The notes beneath the pieces are model-generated. The model was not told the origin of the DNA. It made no database searches and was given only the letters and a program-made list of their open reading frames with translations. A program made the position numbers and the translations under genes. A DNA stretch of 17,264 nucleotides from an uncultured Erysipelotrichaceae bacterium (lineage in GTDB: Bacteria; Bacillota_I; Bacilli_A; RFN20; CAG-826), in assembly GCA_902774655.1 (NCBI GenBank), contig CACYJD010000005.1, positions 1-17,264 on the forward strand, in the 5' to 3' direction. Shown piece after piece: positions 1-6,332 of the stretch; positions within the stretch are counted from its first letter, which is position 1; each line of letters opens with the position of its first letter.

Positions 1-184
1 TAAATCTAAAGGTCTTTTCGTGCTTCCATTTTGCGATTTTATCGCGATAAATATATGTCAATATAATGCCAGCAACTAGGATAATAATTGGGAGAAAATG
101 CCAAATAGAAAAGTACTTAAAGTCACCTTTTTCACCATATCCGAAGAAACCCTCTTTAAAAAACTCACTCCACATGCTTGGCAT
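1..184 (-). CDS. Partial small integral membrane protein, possibly YwaF/TIGR02206-like
   Basis: Only the first 61 codons are in the window; the gene runs off the left edge. The start ATG at 184 follows a good ribosome site (AAGGAG at 196-191, 6-nt gap). A second ATG three codons in (175) is less well placed. The N-terminus has aromatic and acidic residues (GFFGYGEKG), then FSIWHFLP and one clear hydrophobic segment (about residues 28-46), followed by a positively charged stretch (YRDKIAKWKHEK). This fits a first transmembrane helix with its C-terminal side in the cytoplasm. The F-S-x-x-H entry into the first helix resembles the YwaF/TIGR02206 family of small integral membrane proteins, whose function is not established. 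The assignment rests on this short piece and is tentative; the coding call itself is fairly safe. Confidence 0.6.
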   Translation of the reverse strand, partial: MPSMWSEFFKEGFFGYGEKGDFKYFSIWHFLPIIILVAGIILTYIYRDKIAKWKHEKTFRF

Positions 185-210
185 AGCTATCTCCTTTTGT
201 ATTAGTTCAC

Positions 211-216
211 ATTATA
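211..216 (-). promoter_or_regulatory. Probable -10 box of the membrane-protein gene
   Basis: On the minus strand a perfect TATAAT lies about 27 nt upstream of the start ATG and just ahead of its AAGGAG ribosome site. No convincing -35 box is seen at 16-18 bp, so this is supported by the -10 and its position only. Confidence 0.4.
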
Positions 217-251
217 TTTATATAAGATTAAAAAATCTATCACATAAAATA

Positions 252-279
252 AAAACACACACTATATCGTGCGTGTTTT
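252..279. terminator. Bidirectional terminator-like hairpin (copy 1 of a repeated hairpin)
   Basis: An 11-position stem pairs 252-262 with 269-279, with one A/C mismatch (59 of the stem's 5' arm) and a 6-nt loop. The outer four pairs are A-T, so each strand ends in a short T run. The same hairpin, with sequence changes, recurs at 1945-1966 and 17020-17041. In this copy it lies between divergent genes, so it would stop antisense readthrough or is a leftover of the repeat element; no gene obviously needs it. Confidence 0.5.
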
Positions 280-290
280 ACAAATCGCTC

Positions 291-346
291 ATGTCTCCAA
301 TTGTCCGTACACATACAGGTGTTTAAGTCCAATTGTCGATACACAT
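291..346. repeat. Paired tccaattgtc motif, copy 1
   Basis: Two direct copies of the 10-mer tccaattgtc begin at 296 and 328, exactly 32 bp apart. Each is followed by a similar tail (cgtacacat and gatacacat). On the minus strand the units read roughly gtgtacggacaattgga. The same pair with the same 32-bp spacing is at 1981-2036, on the other side of the ATPase gene. Repeated units of this kind resemble transposase-binding repeats at insertion-sequence ends (for example IS21-type), but no transposase gene is present, so this is only a possibility. Confidence 0.6.
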
Positions 347-482
347 ACTCCTTCGACTAAAATCGCATTGCGCTGTTGTTTTTGTCGATTTTTATATAAA
401 CCTATTTTTGCTTAAAAGAAATAACCTGTTTTATTGTAAAAGAAAATGGGGGAAAATATGTAAAAGAAACCCGGGAAAAATA

Positions 483-511
483 TTGACCAACAACAGATGT
501 TTATATATAAT
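483..511 (+). promoter_or_regulatory. Promoter of the ATPase gene
   Basis: TTGACC at 483-488 and TATAAT at 506-511 are separated by 17 bp, a near-consensus sigma-70/sigma-A promoter. The expected start of transcription (about 518) would fall on the GAGG ribosome site at 518-521, giving an unusually short leader of about 11 nt before the ATG. Confidence 0.7.
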
Positions 512-528
512 CATTTTGAGGCGATATT

Positions 529-1791
529 ATGGCATACTTGAAAAGATACATAGAAGAACAAATCAAAGAAGCATTAGAAACATCTGGCGCTATAGTTGTA
601 GCAGGACCAAAGTTTTGTGGGAAGACGACAACTTGTGAACTTTTTGCTAAAAGCAAATATACATTAGACACATTGTCGAAAATAAGGATGGTTGAAGCAA
701 ATCCTGAAGCGATATTAATAGGTGATAACCCACGTCTCATTGATGAATGGCAAAATGTTCCTGACTTATGGAATTGTGTTAGAAGCGAAATTGACCATCG
801 AGATAACAAGTTTGGACAATTCATTTTTACAGGTAGCTCTACTCCTGCTGAAAAAGACAATATTTATCATTCTGGCTCTGGGAGAATAGTGACTATTAAA
901 ATGAGACCTATGAGTTTGTATGAATCAAATGACTCAAAAGGGCTTGTTTCTCTTAAAGAATTATTTAATGAAAAAAAAGAATTATTTGTCATCAATGATT
1001 CATATACTTTGTTAGATACAGCGTTTTTTATTTGCCGTGGTGGATGGCCTCTTTCAATAAACACTGATAGAGAAAAAGCTTTGAAAATAACTAAGAATTA
1101 TTGTTCGACTTTGTTTGAGTTTGAAAACTCTAAAAATCAAAAATTCCGCAATAAAAAACCAGAATTGTTCAAAATGATTCTTAGAAGTTATGCAAGAAAT
1201 ATATCCACTGAGGCAAGAAAATCTGCCTTAATTGATGATATCAATAGACATGATGATAGAAAACTTGATGAAGAAACATTTGATCAATACGTCGAAGCTT
1301 TGAACGACCTCTACATTGTTAAAGATATTGAAGCATGGAATCCAAATTTCCGAAGTAAAACAGTTATAATTACATCACCAACAAGACATTTTATCGATAC
1401 ATCAGTTGCTGCATATTCGCTGAACATGTCTCCGAATGATTTATTAAATGACCCAAAGACCTTCGGCTTTATGTTTGAAGATTTTGTCGTTAAAGAATTA
1501 TCTATTTATATTGCCAATTATGGTGGTGAGATTAGACACTTTAGAGATGGGAATGGTTTAGAATGCGATACTGTTATTCATCTTTCTAACGGAGATTATG
1601 CTCTTGTGGAAATAAAATTAGGTGGTGAGAAACTCATTAATGAAGGTATCTCTAATCTTAAATCTATTGAAGAAAAGATATTAGAAAACAATCAAAAATT
1701 ACCATCGTTTAAAATGATTGTTACGGCGAGTGGCGATGCTAGAATAAAAGATGGCGTTTATATTGTTCCAATTAATATGCTAAAAGCATAA
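529..1791 (+). CDS. AAA_14 / DUF4143 family ATPase
   Basis: A 420-residue protein of the widespread AAA_14-DUF4143 family, whose cellular role is mostly unknown. Visible features: Walker A GPKFCGKT (26-33), Walker B-like RLIDEWQ (69-75), sensor-like FTGSS (100-104), an arginine-containing GSGRIVTIKMRPMSLYES block (116-133), and a C-terminal DUF4143 part with a PD-(D/E)XK-like arrangement: E317, D347 and EIK (361-363). The metal-nuclease residues look present, but activity is not proven for the family. The start ATG has GAGG 7 nt upstream and its own strong promoter. The gene stands alone, followed by a rho-independent terminator, between two related intergenic repeats, which suggests accessory gene behaviour. 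Family assignment is secure; function (toxin-antitoxin-like, defence or DNA-related) is not. Confidence 0.9.
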   Translation: MAYLKRYIEEQIKEALETSGAIVVAGPKFCGKTTTCELFAKSKYTLDTLSKIRMVEANPEAILIGDNPRLIDEWQNVPDLWNCVRSEIDHRDNKFGQFIFTGSSTPAEKDNIYHSGSGRIVTIKMRPMSLYESNDSKGLVSLKELFNEKKELFVINDSYTLLDTAFFICRGGWPLSINTDREKALKITKNYCSTLFEFENSKNQKFRNKKPELFKMILRSYARNISTEARKSALIDDINRHDDRKLDEETFDQYVEALNDLYIVKDIEAWNPNFRSKTVIITSPTRHFIDTSVAAYSLNMSPNDLLNDPKTFGFMFEDFVVKELSIYIANYGGEIRHFRDGNGLECDTVIHLSNGDYALVEIKLGGEKLINEGISNLKSIEEKILENNQKLPSFKMIVTASGDARIKDGVYIVPINMLKA

Positions 1792-1831
1792 ATAAAAGAA
1801 TATAACTTAGTTAAATAGCGCCATAAAGTTT

Positions 1832-1868
1832 AAACCTCGTGTCCGTCCAGATTTTTCACGGGGTTTTT
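1832..1868 (+). terminator. Rho-independent terminator of the ATPase gene
   Basis: ACCTCGTG (1834-1841) pairs with CACGGGGT (1857-1864), including one G-U pair, with a 15-nt loop. It is followed by a T run and flanked by AAA/TTT that extends the stem. It lies about 40 nt after the ATPase stop codon. The identical hairpin ends the rhamnose operon at 16907-16943. Confidence 0.85.
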
Positions 1869-1938
1869 ATGTGCCCAGTTACAAATTGATTAAAGTTGTT
1901 TCACAAGACCAAATATAGTAAATAATGCTTAAAAATAA

Positions 1939-1966
1939 GAAAAAACACGCACTTTTGTGTACGTGT
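1939..1966 (-). terminator. Minus-strand rho-independent terminator
   Basis: Stem ACACGCAC (1945-1952) pairs with the GTG..CGTGT arm (1957-1966) with a small bulge and a TTTT loop. On the minus strand the stem is followed by TTTTTT and further T-rich sequence. It would terminate transcripts of the AraC-GH39 gene, whose last stop codon is about 120 nt upstream on that strand. Confidence 0.65.
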
Positions 1967-1980
1967 CTTGACAATCGATG

Positions 1981-2036
1981 ATGTCTCCAATTGTCGGCAC
2001 CCTAATATGTTTTAAGGTCCAATTGTCCGTACACGA
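1981..2036. repeat. Paired tccaattgtc motif, copy 2
   Basis: Direct copies of tccaattgtc start at 1986 and 2018, again 32 bp apart as in the copy at 291-346, and follow directly after the repeated hairpin as they do there. The two paired-motif blocks flank the ATPase gene in the same orientation. The third copy of the hairpin (17020-17041) is not followed by this pair; a tRNA gene takes its place. Confidence 0.6.
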
Positions 2037-2088
2037 ATTTGCTCTCATAAAAAAAGAGTATATGAATTACCCTCTAGTCAAAATTACA

Positions 2089-2385
2089 CTAATAGTGAAT
2101 TTCAATTAGACGTACTTCTAATGGTGAAAGTGTTGCTATTTCTTCATCTTTAGTATTCATTTTAGGAATACAAATGCTTTTTAAATAATCGATGATTTGT
2201 TCATCAATTTTAGGAGCGGACATAGAAACCCATTCATCAAAAGCTGATCCGTGTTTTTGATTGACGATTTTTTCAACGATGTGGCATTTTTTCGCGGTAA
2301 ATCCCTTTAAAACTAATGACACTTTCATCTTTCCTAAATTGGAGAAAGGAGTGTACCTATTTAAATAGGTCATATCATAAGTCAC
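2089..2385 (-). pseudogene. Detached C-terminal fragment of the AraC-GH39 gene
   Basis: This frame encodes the missing last 88 residues of the GH39 protein: after the duplicated segment it continues with YTPFSNLGKMKVSLVLKG and ends in LSPLEVRLIEIHY, a beta-rich tail of the sort that closes GH39 enzymes. It opens only because a 29-bp duplication (2355-2412) puts it out of frame with the upstream 744-codon frame. Removing one repeat unit joins the two perfectly. The fragment could begin at a GTG inside the repeat (2385), but there is no ribosome site, so separate translation is unlikely. I read it as the broken 3' end of one gene, not an independent protein. Confidence 0.8.
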
Positions 2386-2412
2386 CTATTTAAATAGGTC
2401 ATATCATAAGTC
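2355..2412. repeat. Perfect 29-bp tandem duplication inside a coding region
   Basis: Two identical 29-bp units lie head to tail at 2355-2383 and 2384-2412. Each unit begins with the 16-bp perfect palindrome acctatttaaataggt. Because 29 is not a multiple of three, the second unit shifts the frame of the AraC-GH39 gene and creates a TGA at 2384-2382. With one unit the gene would read through as a single frame. Confidence 0.95.
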
Positions 2413-4574
2413 TCGCCAGAAGCAAACAGGTGATTAAAGTGTTCATAATTATATAAAATAATTTGAATACAACCATGTTTTTTAGCGACAAAATATCCTG
2501 GCCCTTTATCAATAAATGAATTACCTAAAGTATTTAAAAATTCAAAAATATAGAAGTGCGGTTTTTTGATTTGATGATATGTGTATAAACCTAAACCACC
2601 ATGAAATTCTGACATTGATGGTTGAGTTTCCTCAATTAAATCAGTTAATACCCAATATCCAAAACTATCTAATTGATCATAGTTCTCTAATAAGTTTTTC
2701 GCTAAATAACATGATTTAAAAACGGTATCGTTTAATAAATTACGATGACTAACTGTTAAATTCCATTCCGTTAGGTAAATTGGTAATTCCCCAACGCCCA
2801 ACTCATTTAAATATTTTTTGATATCGACGATGGCTTTATTAAATGATTCGGAATCCATATTCAATCGACCATGTGATGGATTAGCGGGAGAATGGGTGGA
2901 AATATTATCTAAAGTGAAATCGTTATCGTAGTAGTGGATATTAATAAAATCTGGTTTGCAGTTATTGTTAGAACAATAATTCAAAAAGTGTTTAATCCAA
3001 TCTTGATATACCTTGTAAGAGAAAATGATTGAAGGAGAACCAAATTGGCACTGGGATGAAAAGCCTTTTACAATGTCGTAAGTGATTTTGTATAACTCAT
3101 AATAATCTTCATCATTTTTAAAACCAAATAATGATGTAGTGGTGTCTGGTTCATTCCAAGCGCAATATAACCAGCTTCTCACTTCTCTAATTCCATATCT
3201 ATCAATTAGATGCAACATGAGACTTCTAATTAAATCAGCCCACTTACCATAATCTTTTGGTTCGCCAATATAGAATTTTGAAGCAAAGACACTGTGTGCA
3301 TTTTCATTAGTTAAATCCTTCGGCATGAATGTAAATTCAATAAGTGGTTTTAAACCGATTGATAAAATAAAATCTAAAGCTTTATCTATAAAAACAAAAC
3401 TATAGGTAGGATTACCGTAATCATCTTCTTTATAAACGAGCATATCGTCTGACAATATGCCGTGGAATTTAATATATTTAAATCCTACTTTTTTCTGAAG
3501 CTCTCTTAACATTTCTTGAACATCAGCGTAGAGCAATTCTTTAGCACGTGAAACAGAAGTGAAGATTTTAAAATTGTGCTTTAATTGTCCCTTTGGAGAA
3601 GTGACATCAATGTCATCTATTTTTATTTCTTTTAAGTATTCGTCTTTTAAAGAATTGGGATTTTCATATTTGACATCTAAATATTTAGCAATTGTGCTTA
3701 AATTGTTTTCATATCTATCGTGTTTTCTTTCAACGTCATATGAGAGTGATTTTTTATCACTAAAAACGACTCTATTTTGCTTGCGATAAATACTAGGTAA
3801 CACCTTATATTTCTTTTTAAAAGAATAGACGAATGAACGAACATCGTTAAAGCCACAGGAATATGAAATATCTTCGATTGTTTTATCAGTAAAAATCAGC
3901 TCATCAATTGCCTTACTTAATCGATATTCCGTGTAGTATTGGAGGAAGTTCATTCCGATATATTTTTCAAAGAAACTAGATAAATATGGTGTTGATAAAC
4001 CAATGGCGTTAGATAGGGTGGATAAGGAAATATTTTCTTCGTAATGTTCATCAATATAATGAATGATCTGTTGCACTCTATCTTGATATTTATGTGTGCT
4101 GTTAACATTATTGTTATCCGAAATGAATTTAAGGCATAATTCATCGTAAATATGACAAATAGTGGCGACATGAGCAAAAACGTTTTGCGGATGTTCTGAA
4201 TAATCTTTAATCAAGCGAGCAATTAATCGGATCAAATGATGGTATTTGCTCTTATCCTCATCTAAAGATGAGTTACACGAAAAGTAAAAGCGTTTAATTC
4301 TCGATTTTAAAATATTATTAATATTGAATTCAAGGACTAAAAGAGTGGCTTCGTTGGAGGAGACGCTGAAGACTGTATTTTTGTTAATGACGACAATATC
4401 ATCTTGTTTTAATAAGTATGAATATCCGTCATATAGAACATTGGCCTCACCATCCAAAACAAAAATAATCGTAGTGTCTAGCGACAAGTTATTAATGTAG
4501 CTATCAATAAAATGACACTTCAATTGAACTGGTAATTCATTACTAAATGGGATTATTTCGTAAATATTTTCCAT
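2382..4574 (-). CDS. AraC-family regulator fused to a GH39 glycosidase domain, truncated by frameshift
   Basis: A one-component regulator/enzyme fusion known in Firmicutes. Numbered from the ATG at 4574: an N-terminal cupin-like AraC_binding domain (about 1-95); an AraC/XylS DNA-binding domain with two helix-turn-helices (about 163-266; SLSTLSNAIGLSTPYLSSFF, then TIEDISYSCGFNDVRSF); then a GH39 (beta-xylosidase-like) TIM barrel from about 320. Catalytic residues look intact: acid/base E475 in WNEP and nucleophile E603 in TEWN. A frame-extending GTG at 4616 is less likely as start; neither start has a strong ribosome site. The frame ends early at 2382 because of the 29-bp duplication, losing 88 of about 818 residues from the C-terminal beta-domain. 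The DNA-binding part is whole, so regulation may survive. Its divergent position makes it the likely regulator of the rhamnose operon. No signal peptide, so it acts in the cytoplasm. Confidence 0.85.
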   Translation of the reverse strand: MENIYEIIPFSNELPVQLKCHFIDSYINNLSLDTTIIFVLDGEANVLYDGYSYLLKQDDIVVINKNTVFSVSSNEATLLVLEFNINNILKSRIKRFYFSCNSSLDEDKSKYHHLIRLIARLIKDYSEHPQNVFAHVATICHIYDELCLKFISDNNNVNSTHKYQDRVQQIIHYIDEHYEENISLSTLSNAIGLSTPYLSSFFEKYIGMNFLQYYTEYRLSKAIDELIFTDKTIEDISYSCGFNDVRSFVYSFKKKYKVLPSIYRKQNRVVFSDKKSLSYDVERKHDRYENNLSTIAKYLDVKYENPNSLKDEYLKEIKIDDIDVTSPKGQLKHNFKIFTSVSRAKELLYADVQEMLRELQKKVGFKYIKFHGILSDDMLVYKEDDYGNPTYSFVFIDKALDFILSIGLKPLIEFTFMPKDLTNENAHSVFASKFYIGEPKDYGKWADLIRSLMLHLIDRYGIREVRSWLYCAWNEPDTTTSLFGFKNDEDYYELYKITYDIVKGFSSQCQFGSPSIIFSYKVYQDWIKHFLNYCSNNNCKPDFINIHYYDNDFTLDNISTHSPANPSHGRLNMDSESFNKAIVDIKKYLNELGVGELPIYLTEWNLTVSHRNLLNDTVFKSCYLAKNLLENYDQLDSFGYWVLTDLIEETQPSMSEFHGGLGLYTYHQIKKPHFYIFEFLNTLGNSFIDKGPGYFVAKKHGCIQIILYNYEHFNHLFASGETYDMTYLNR

Positions 4575-4620
4575 GTTTAAAGATATTTTATCAAAAAAAG
4601 AACATATAAGAAACACATAA

Positions 4621-4670
4621 ACAAAAAATTAATATGAAAATATAGAAAACATACAAAAAATTAAGAAAAT
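4621..4670. promoter_or_regulatory. 12-bp direct repeat upstream of the operon promoter, candidate AraC-type operator
   Basis: acaaaaaattaa occurs at 4621-4632 and 4653-4664, 32 bp apart (about three helical turns). Both are followed shortly by gaaaat. The nearer copy ends about 12 bp before the -35 box at 4683. AraC-family activators typically bind direct repeats just upstream of -35. The sequence is very AT-rich, so chance repetition is possible. Confidence 0.35.
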
Positions 4671-4682
4671 GACTTTTATAGA

Positions 4683-4711
4683 TTGATATTATTTTTCCAA
4701 AAAAGTATAAA
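4683..4711 (+). promoter_or_regulatory. Promoter of the rhamnoside operon
   Basis: TTGATA (4683-4688) and TATAAA (4706-4711) with a 17-bp spacer form a good sigma-A promoter. It leaves a leader of about 80 nt before the first start codon at 4801. I see no clear riboswitch or terminator in that leader. Confidence 0.65.
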
Positions 4712-4800
4712 AATCCTTCTTAATTTCCATAACCAGGCGAGTTATATCTCTTTGCTTCTTATTTTAAAATTAAATCGTCAAAACAAAAGGAGCGCTTAAA

Positions 4801-6321
4801 ATGCCAAATTCCATTACTCGCAATAAAGGTGATTTGATTTTGGAAATCACCAATATGACTAAAACTTTTGGTCCTGTTACCGCTTTAAACAATGTCGATT
4901 TAAGACTTTATCGTGGTGATGTTTTAGGTTTAATTGGCGAAAATGGTTCTGGTAAGTCAACGATCTCCTCTATCGCAGCAGGCATGCAAAAAGCCGATAG
5001 TGGTGACATGAAATACTTAGGTGAAAACTGGGCTCCTAAAAGCATGATTGATGCCTTAGAAAAAGGAATTGGCATGATTGTTCAAGAAAGTGGAACAATC
5101 GCTGGTGTTTCAGTTGCCGAAAACATCTTCTTAGGCAATTTAGATCAATTTACAAAATACGGATTTATTAATAAAAAAGAACTACATACACGCGCTAATG
5201 AAGTACTAAGAAATATCGGTATTGAGAATATCGATAGTTCGATGATGATGGGCGCTTTAGATTTCCAATCTAGAAAACTAGTGGAAATCGCTAAAGTGAT
5301 CATGAAGGAACCAGAAGTTTTAATCGTGGACGAAACAACAACTGCTTTATCACAAAAAGGTAGAGAAATTCTTTATAAATTAGTCAAACGTTATAGAGAA
5401 GAAAATAGAGCGGTCATTTTTATTTCTCATGATTTGGATGAAATTATGGAAGTGTGCGATACATTAACCGTTTTAAGAGATGGAAATATCATCCGCACAT
5501 TTAAAAAGGAAGAATTTGATCCTGACCAAATTAGATTAAGCATGATTGGTCGTGAACTTGAAGGCGATTATTATCGTAGCGACTATGACCCAAGTCATGG
5601 TGAAAAAGTGACAATCGAACTTAAAAACGCGACTGTTAAAGGTCATATATACAACGTTAATCTCCAAGCTCATGAAGGTGAGATTTTAGGTATTGGTGGT
5701 TTATCACATTGCGGGATGCATACTTTAGGAAAGGTTCTTTTTGGAGCAGTCAAATTAGATGATGGTCAAGCGTTAGTGGGCAATGAAAAGATTAAAAATG
5801 AAATCTTCGCTACTAAAAAGAAAATCGGCTATGTATCTAAAGATAGAGATAACGAATCATTAGTTCTTTCCGCCTCGGTAAAAGACAATATCGCTATCGC
5901 GGGATTAGATATTTTCTCAATTGGCAATTTCTTAGTTTTATTCACTAAAGAAAATGAATATGTCAAAAAACAAATCGATTCTTTATTGATTAAATGTTCC
6001 GATAGTTCTCAAATAGTGCAAACACTATCTGGTGGCAATAAACAAAAAGTAGTCTTCGGCAAGTGGATTGGTTGCGGTAGTGAAATCTTAGTTTTAGATT
6101 GCCCAACTAGAGGAGTTGATATTGGTGTTAAACAAGCCATGTATCAACTTATGTATCACTTGAAAAAAGAAGGCAAAACAATAGTCATTATCTCTGAAGA
6201 GTTGCCTGAATTGATGGGAATGAGTGATCGAATAATCATCATGAAAGATGGAAAGATTAATAAAGAATTTATTAGAAGCAAAGATTTAAGCGACGCTGAA
6301 ATCATTGGCTACATGATTTAA
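4801..6321 (+). CDS. Sugar ABC importer ATP-binding protein (RbsA/MglA type, CUT2)
   Basis: A 506-residue double ATPase that powers uptake through the two permeases encoded next to it; peripheral on the inner face of the membrane. The start has AAAGGAG 8 nt upstream. First nucleotide-binding domain: Walker A GENGSGKST (46-54), Q-loop Q95, Walker B VLIVDE (173-178), switch H210, but no LSGGQ signature (MGALDFQSRK at 150-159 instead). Second domain: degenerate Walker A (GGLSHCGMHTLGK, 299-311), good signature LSGGNKQ (409-415), Walker B LVLDCP (430-435) where Cys434 replaces the usual catalytic Glu. Only one composite site (Walker A/B of domain 1 with the signature of domain 2) is therefore of standard composition, as is typical of this ATPase class. 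Substrate is inferred from the operon: a rhamnose-containing sugar. Confidence 0.93.
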   Translation: MPNSITRNKGDLILEITNMTKTFGPVTALNNVDLRLYRGDVLGLIGENGSGKSTISSIAAGMQKADSGDMKYLGENWAPKSMIDALEKGIGMIVQESGTIAGVSVAENIFLGNLDQFTKYGFINKKELHTRANEVLRNIGIENIDSSMMMGALDFQSRKLVEIAKVIMKEPEVLIVDETTTALSQKGREILYKLVKRYREENRAVIFISHDLDEIMEVCDTLTVLRDGNIIRTFKKEEFDPDQIRLSMIGRELEGDYYRSDYDPSHGEKVTIELKNATVKGHIYNVNLQAHEGEILGIGGLSHCGMHTLGKVLFGAVKLDDGQALVGNEKIKNEIFATKKKIGYVSKDRDNESLVLSASVKDNIAIAGLDIFSIGNFLVLFTKENEYVKKQIDSLLIKCSDSSQIVQTLSGGNKQKVVFGKWIGCGSEILVLDCPTRGVDIGVKQAMYQLMYHLKKEGKTIVIISEELPELMGMSDRIIIMKDGKINKEFIRSKDLSDAEIIGYMI

Positions 6322-6332
6322 GGAGCGATTTT

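Larger units (their letters stand above)
185..528. other. 344-bp intergenic region between divergent genes
   Basis: This gap separates the leftward membrane-protein gene from the rightward ATPase gene. It holds the leftward -10 (211-216), a hairpin with A and T flanks (252-279), a pair of tccaattgtc repeats (291-346) and the ATPase promoter (483-511). Between about 347 and 482 I see no convincing gene. Short reading frames here lack ribosome sites and have no recognisable content. Confidence 0.6.
1829..1983. repeat. 155-bp interspersed intergenic repeat (copy with full left half)
   Basis: This stretch matches 16904-17058 at roughly nine positions in ten over its full length, in the same orientation. 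The repeat contains a plus-strand terminator at its left and a minus-strand terminator at its right, with an AT-rich spacer between. Here it follows the ATPase gene and lies beyond the 3' end of the leftward AraC-GH39 gene, so both terminators face a gene that could use them. Differences between copies within the right hairpin keep it able to pair. Confidence 0.85.

Noticed and set aside
66..326. 86-codon plus-strand frame at the left edge
   Set aside because: It is antisense to the better supported membrane-protein gene on the minus strand and then runs into the hairpin and repeat region; no ribosome site.
291..346. Paired repeats as a CRISPR array
   Set aside because: Only two short units 32 bp apart, units of about 10 bp, and no cas genes in the window.
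333..638. 101-codon plus-strand frame overlapping the ATPase start
   Set aside because: Overlaps the ATPase in another frame, has no ribosome site and shows low-complexity, unprotein-like composition.
4575..4616. GTG start extending the AraC-GH39 protein by 14 residues
   Set aside because: No ribosome site, and the extra hydrophobic residues are not part of the usual cupin start; the ATG at 4574 fits better, though it too lacks a strong ribosome site.
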